Part shown: piece after piece, positions 61,296 through 64,000 of the stretch
How positions within the stretch are numbered: position 1 is the first letter of the stretch
How the letters are laid out: each line of letters opens with the position of its first letter
From: Flagellimonas nanhaiensis
GTDB taxonomy: Bacteria; Bacteroidota; Bacteroidia; Flavobacteriales; Flavobacteriaceae
Direction of reading: 5' to 3'
NCBI RefSeq assembly: GCF_003382275.1
Contig: NZ_QTJX01000003.1
Coordinates: 1 to 64,000, forward strand
Length of the DNA: 64,000 bases
Notes under the pieces: generated by a model
The model's database searches: none
What the model was told of the DNA's origin: nothing
What the model saw: the letters and a program-made list of their open reading frames with translations, nothing else
Position numbers and translations under genes: made by a program

Positions 61296-62357
61296 TTAAT
61301 TCTTTGCTGTTAGGACCGCCACAAAGCGGTCAGGTTCAAAATTTATCTTTTCATCCAGTTCCAATAGGGCAATAAGCCCCGCCGTGGAAGCCGGAAGTAT
61401 TTTCATGCCTTCCTTTTTTAAGAGGTAAACGGCCATTTCCTTCATTTTTCGATCACTGATATGGAAGGCCTCACCCTGCGACTCCCTTAGGGCATATAGG
61501 GCCTCCTCACCGTCAAAGCTGTGCCAGTTGATAAGGGGCTCGTTGTATTTGCTCTCCCTGACACGCTCGGGCAGTAGATCCTCACAATGCAATAGCCCTT
61601 TCTTAAAGGAGGAGATGATCGGGTTTTTAAAACTGGAAGAGGCTCCGACCATCTTAGGGACCCTAGAGGTTTTTCCACGCTTGTACAGGGTTGTGAAGCC
61701 ACGGAAGATGCCCGCAAGTAGCGTACCATTGGATACCGGAACGGCACAGTATTTTGGGGCATCACCCAACTCTTCATAGATCTCCTGTGCAATCTGGGCA
61801 TAGGCGCTGATCTGCAAAGGGGTATTGGCCCCTCCGGGATTGGCATCATACCAGTCATACTCCATAGCATAATCAGAGCTTGATTTCACAAGCTCTTCAT
61901 AGCTGCCGTCCAAACGGATGATCTCCGCTCCCAGGGCTTCCATTTCCTTGATACGCTCGGTATGATAGGATGAAGGAATGAAAATTTTGCAATTCAACCC
62001 GGCCAGATTGGCTGCCAAAGCAACCGCAACACCGTAATTGCCACAAGTGGCCAGAGCCACTGTATCATAATCACGGCGCAGGGCATCATAGACCTGGGCG
62101 AAAGCAATACGGTCCTTTTGTGTACCCGTAGGATTCTCGCCCTCGTTTTTGATGTAAAGCTGGTGTATGTCGAATTCACGCTCAAGAGTCCTGGCACGAG
62201 ACAATCGGGTATCACCAACTTCAATATTGATGATGTCCTCGAAACTCTCCAGACGATCGATCATCGTTTTGGTCTTGTCCTTGACAAGAATACTCAGTTT
62301 CTGAGCCTCGGAGGCTACCTTGATTTGAGGTGATCTTGCCCCGTCCCTTAGATTCAT
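61296..62357 (-). CDS. Fold-type II PLP enzyme (threonine-synthase-like)
   Basis: About 353 residues from ATG at 62357. The frame extends to 62414, but that part covers the promoter element. PLP lysine in ENPTGTQKDRIAFAQV (Lys81), phosphate/substrate loop TCGNYGVAVALAANLAG, and PVSNGTLLAGIFRGF for the phosphate-binding glycine loop. The family includes threonine synthase, diaminopropionate ammonia-lyase and cysteate synthase. Stand-alone threonine biosynthesis is unlikely here because no thr genes are near. It leads the seven-gene operon and is followed by a three-base gap to DUF1611. Confidence 0.82.
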   Translation of the reverse strand: MNLRDGARSPQIKVASEAQKLSILVKDKTKTMIDRLESFEDIINIEVGDTRLSRARTLEREFDIHQLYIKNEGENPTGTQKDRIAFAQVYDALRRDYDTVALATCGNYGVAVALAANLAGLNCKIFIPSSYHTERIKEMEALGAEIIRLDGSYEELVKSSSDYAMEYDWYDANPGGANTPLQISAYAQIAQEIYEELGDAPKYCAVPVSNGTLLAGIFRGFTTLYKRGKTSRVPKMVGASSSFKNPIISSFKKGLLHCEDLLPERVRESKYNEPLINWHSFDGEEALYALRESQGEAFHISDRKMKEMAVYLLKKEGMKILPASTAGLIALLELDEKINFEPDRFVAVLTAKN

Positions 62358-62379
62358 ACCTGTTCGGTGTTTGTTTTTC

Positions 62380-62413
62380 CCTTGTGACCCTAGATCGTTT
62401 TTGGGGTCACCCA
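62380..62413 (-). promoter_or_regulatory. GTGACC-N16-GTC element, site 9 (PLP/MurL-like operon)
   Basis: Minus strand: GTGACC (plus 62405-62410), 16-base spacer, GTC (plus 62386-62388), then ACAAGGGAAAAAC. GTC is 28 bases before the chosen ATG at 62357, which supports that start over 62414. Seven-base arms GTGACCC/GGGTCAC are perfect. Confidence 0.65.
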
Positions 62414-62430
62414 TTTTTTTTTCGAAGTAT

Positions 62431-62468
62431 GGGGTGACCCGATCCTAGTAATGGGGTCACAAGGGCAA
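62431..62468 (+). promoter_or_regulatory. GTGACC-N16-GTC element, site 10 (mscS-usp)
   Basis: GTGACC (62434-62439), 16-base spacer, GTC (62456-62458), then ACAAGGGCAAAG. GTC is 22 bases before the ATG at 62481. Back to back with site 9; arms GTGACCC/GGGTCAC are perfect. Confidence 0.65.
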
Positions 62469-62480
62469 AGACCAAGACCT

Positions 62481-62999
62481 ATGACGCACCTTAAAAATGA
62501 AATATTACTTACTATGGTACTGACCATAGTCGTTATACTGATTATCCTGTTGATAAAACGAGCTGTGAAACGGTTTACACTACTGCGCAAAATAGAAATC
62601 AATCGAAGGAAAGTAATCCTTAGTCTATGCTATTTGCTCGTATATATTCTTGCGGGTTCCGCCCTTGCACTGATATGGGGGATGGAAATCAAACAAGTGG
62701 CTCTGGTGATTTCTTCCGTCCTGGCCGTTTTGGGCATCGGTTTTTTTGCCCAATGGTCCATCCTTTCCAACCTGACGGCCAGTGTGATTCTGTTTTTGAG
62801 CCACCCGGTTAGGATCGGAGATAGGATTCGGATTTTGGATGCCGATTTTGACTTTACTGGAGAGGTAAAGGATATTACCGGGTTTTACTTCTTTATGAAA
62901 ACGGACAAAGGAGAATATATTTCCTTGCCCAACTCTCTGGTTATACAGAAAGGTATCGAGATTTTGGAGAAGTTGCCCTTGGAAGATGAAGAAAATTGA
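62481..62999 (+). CDS. Small MscS-type channel protein
   Basis: A 172-residue protein from ATG at 62481 (an upstream TTG would lie in the promoter element). Three hydrophobic segments: EILLTMVLTIVVILIILLI, VILSLCYLLVYILAGSALALIWG, and the pore-like VALVISSVLAVLGIGFFAQWSILSNLTASVILFLSHP. The MscS beta domain follows (VRIGDRIRIL...EVKDITGFYFFMKTDKGEYISLPNSLVIQKGI). It lacks the large C-terminal vestibule of full MscS. Probably transcribed with the universal stress protein 20 bases on. Confidence 0.83.
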   Translation: MTHLKNEILLTMVLTIVVILIILLIKRAVKRFTLLRKIEINRRKVILSLCYLLVYILAGSALALIWGMEIKQVALVISSVLAVLGIGFFAQWSILSNLTASVILFLSHPVRIGDRIRILDADFDFTGEVKDITGFYFFMKTDKGEYISLPNSLVIQKGIEILEKLPLEDEEN

Positions 63000-63019
63000 T
63001 CATATTAAATAAAAAAAAC

Positions 63020-63880
63020 ATGATAAAACAGATTCTCGTTCCAGTGGATTTTTCAGAGCATTCGATGAATGCCCTGTCCTATGGCCAAATATTATTTGAA
63101 AAAAATGAAGTGACCTTTCATCTGTTCGCCGCGTTCCAGCTGAATGCACCCGGTGTGATCGAGGATGAATGGGACAATGAATGGTTGGAAAGTTGGGAGA
63201 GTGATGATATGGAGACCTATATTCCCGTGGACGAACTTGAAAAACTCCTGAAAGAGGTCAAACAGAACAACAAGAACGAAAAACACCAGTTTAAAATGGG
63301 GTACACTGTCAATACCCTGGAAGATGGTGTGGCAGAGCAGGTGGCAAAGTTGGGGATCGATCTGATTCTGATGGGAACCAAAGGGGCCAAAGGACTTAAA
63401 CAGTTTTTTCTGGGTAGTAATGCCGTGACACTTATAAACAAGGTGCGGAGCTGCCCAATCATAGTGGTTCCAAGGGCCTATACGGCTATTGCCGGTCCAA
63501 AACAAGTGGTGTTCTCAACAAACTTTAAAAGACCGTTTAACACCAAGGAACTACAGCCCTTGATGGATCTGTTGATACAATGGAATGCCGACCTGAAGAT
63601 CGTACAACTCATGGAGGACCAGTATCTGGATTATAGGCAAAAAATTCATAGGGACGCCCTGGTGGTCCTGTTGAAAAAAATCCCCCACGTTTTTAATAAG
63701 ATCATGTTCGATAGTTCGGAGACAGAGGCCCTAAGGGATTTTGTAATGGAGACCCAAAGCGATATGATATCGCTGATCTACCATAAACAAAGCTTTTTTT
63801 ACGGGTTAATGCAAGAAAATGTCGTGGAAAAAACAGCATTCAACAGTACTGTCCCCCTATTGGTGCTTAGAGGTCTTTAG
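63020..63880 (+). CDS. Universal stress protein (UspA family, tandem)
   Basis: About 286 residues from ATG at 63020. The N-terminal Usp domain (1-150) starts KQILVPVDFSEHSMNAL and has the nucleotide-binding pattern MGTKGAKGLKQFFLGSNAVTLI and CPIIVVP. The second domain (about 160-286) is degenerate, without the G-x2-G-x9-GS loop, ending STVPLLVLRGL. Such tandem Usps are common in Bacteroidota, linked to low-oxygen and starvation survival. Near the window end; nothing further annotated in 63881-64000. Confidence 0.9.
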   Translation: MIKQILVPVDFSEHSMNALSYGQILFEKNEVTFHLFAAFQLNAPGVIEDEWDNEWLESWESDDMETYIPVDELEKLLKEVKQNNKNEKHQFKMGYTVNTLEDGVAEQVAKLGIDLILMGTKGAKGLKQFFLGSNAVTLINKVRSCPIIVVPRAYTAIAGPKQVVFSTNFKRPFNTKELQPLMDLLIQWNADLKIVQLMEDQYLDYRQKIHRDALVVLLKKIPHVFNKIMFDSSETEALRDFVMETQSDMISLIYHKQSFFYGLMQENVVEKTAFNSTVPLLVLRGL

Positions 63881-64000
63881 GTGATGGTGGGCGTTGGAAC
63901 CAACAATCCTTTTAGGGATATTCAGGAATAAGCTTACCCCGGTAAAAACAATGTATTCAAAGCCCTTACTCCTGAAAAAACACCCCGTTTTTGGGCAAAA

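Noticed and set aside
61296..62357. Calling the PLP enzyme threonine synthase
   Set aside because: Only the fold-type II core is clear; no other threonine genes are nearby and the operon points elsewhere.
1..64000. CRISPR arrays, tRNA, rRNA and integrase genes
   Set aside because: Searched by eye on both strands; no regularly spaced repeats, cloverleaf-like genes, rRNA segments or recombinase motifs were recognised.

Overview
The window looks like a marine-type Bacteroidota genome, most likely Flavobacteriaceae. Supporting signs are a Bacteroidota conjugation operon with RteC and TraG/J/K/M/N-type proteins, a TonB receptor with an STN domain next to FecI/FecR-type regulators, a DUF4382-like lipoprotein, starts without Shine-Dalgarno sites, and a speA-speB-deoxyhypusine-synthase-like gene order. 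No rRNA, tRNA, CRISPR array or integrase was seen.

Layout. (1) 1-15.1 kb: part of a conjugative element, visibly richer in A+T than the rest. At the left edge is a three-repeat IS21-type end running into a GNAT gene. It is followed by RteC, a MerR/excisionase-type HTH protein, a winged-helix-like protein, a DnaC/IstB-like ATPase, an amidase, a helicase-methylase fusion, and a T4SS operon (VirB2-, VirB3-, VirB4/TraG-, VirB5-, VirB6/TraJ-like, SSB, VirB8/TraK-, VirB10/TraM-, VirB9/TraN-like). No relaxase, coupling protein or integrase lies in the window. (2) 15.2-25.9 kb: stress and metal genes (small acidic protein, Hsp20, Dps, CorA, a CopA-CopB-like fusion, HMA/DUF3347 protein, saccharopine-dehydrogenase-like enzyme, DUF502, TerB-like, TerC, MscS). 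(3) 25.9-32.1 kb: a seven-gene polyamine-centred operon on the minus strand. (4) 32.6-42.8 kb: a CPA2 antiporter divergent from a five-gene operon (exported glucan-water-dikinase-like protein, exported serine hydrolase, Kup, amino-acid permease, second CPA2 antiporter). (5) 42.9-50.6 kb: a TonB receptor/FecR/ECF-sigma unit and repeat-containing lipoproteins. (6) 50.7-55.0 kb: MFS-HEAT protein, DedA, a small protein, MgtC. (7) 55.0-62.4 kb: a tightly overlapping seven-gene operon combining a MurL-like PP-loop protein, a DUF1611 (DgcN-like) protein, a dipeptide-epimerase/DgcA-like enzyme, a creatininase-family hydrolase, a PLP enzyme, a PiT-like permease and an exported serine hydrolase. (8) 62.5-63.9 kb: small MscS-type channel and universal stress protein.

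The most striking result is one intergenic element found ten times between 15.2 and 62.5 kb and not seen in the conjugation region: GTGACC, 15 or 16 bases, then GTC(A)(T)AA, often followed by AAGGG-AAAA. Six copies end 19-28 bases before a start codon, and two pairs sit back to back between divergent operons. It reads like an ECF-sigma promoter, although its palindromic form (TGACCC...GGGTCA) also allows a dimeric regulator. It would tie roughly thirty genes (ion homeostasis, chaperone, polyamines, envelope/D-amino-acid metabolism) into one regulon. The second main lead is the D-glutamate/muropeptide-flavoured operon at 55.0-62.4 kb.
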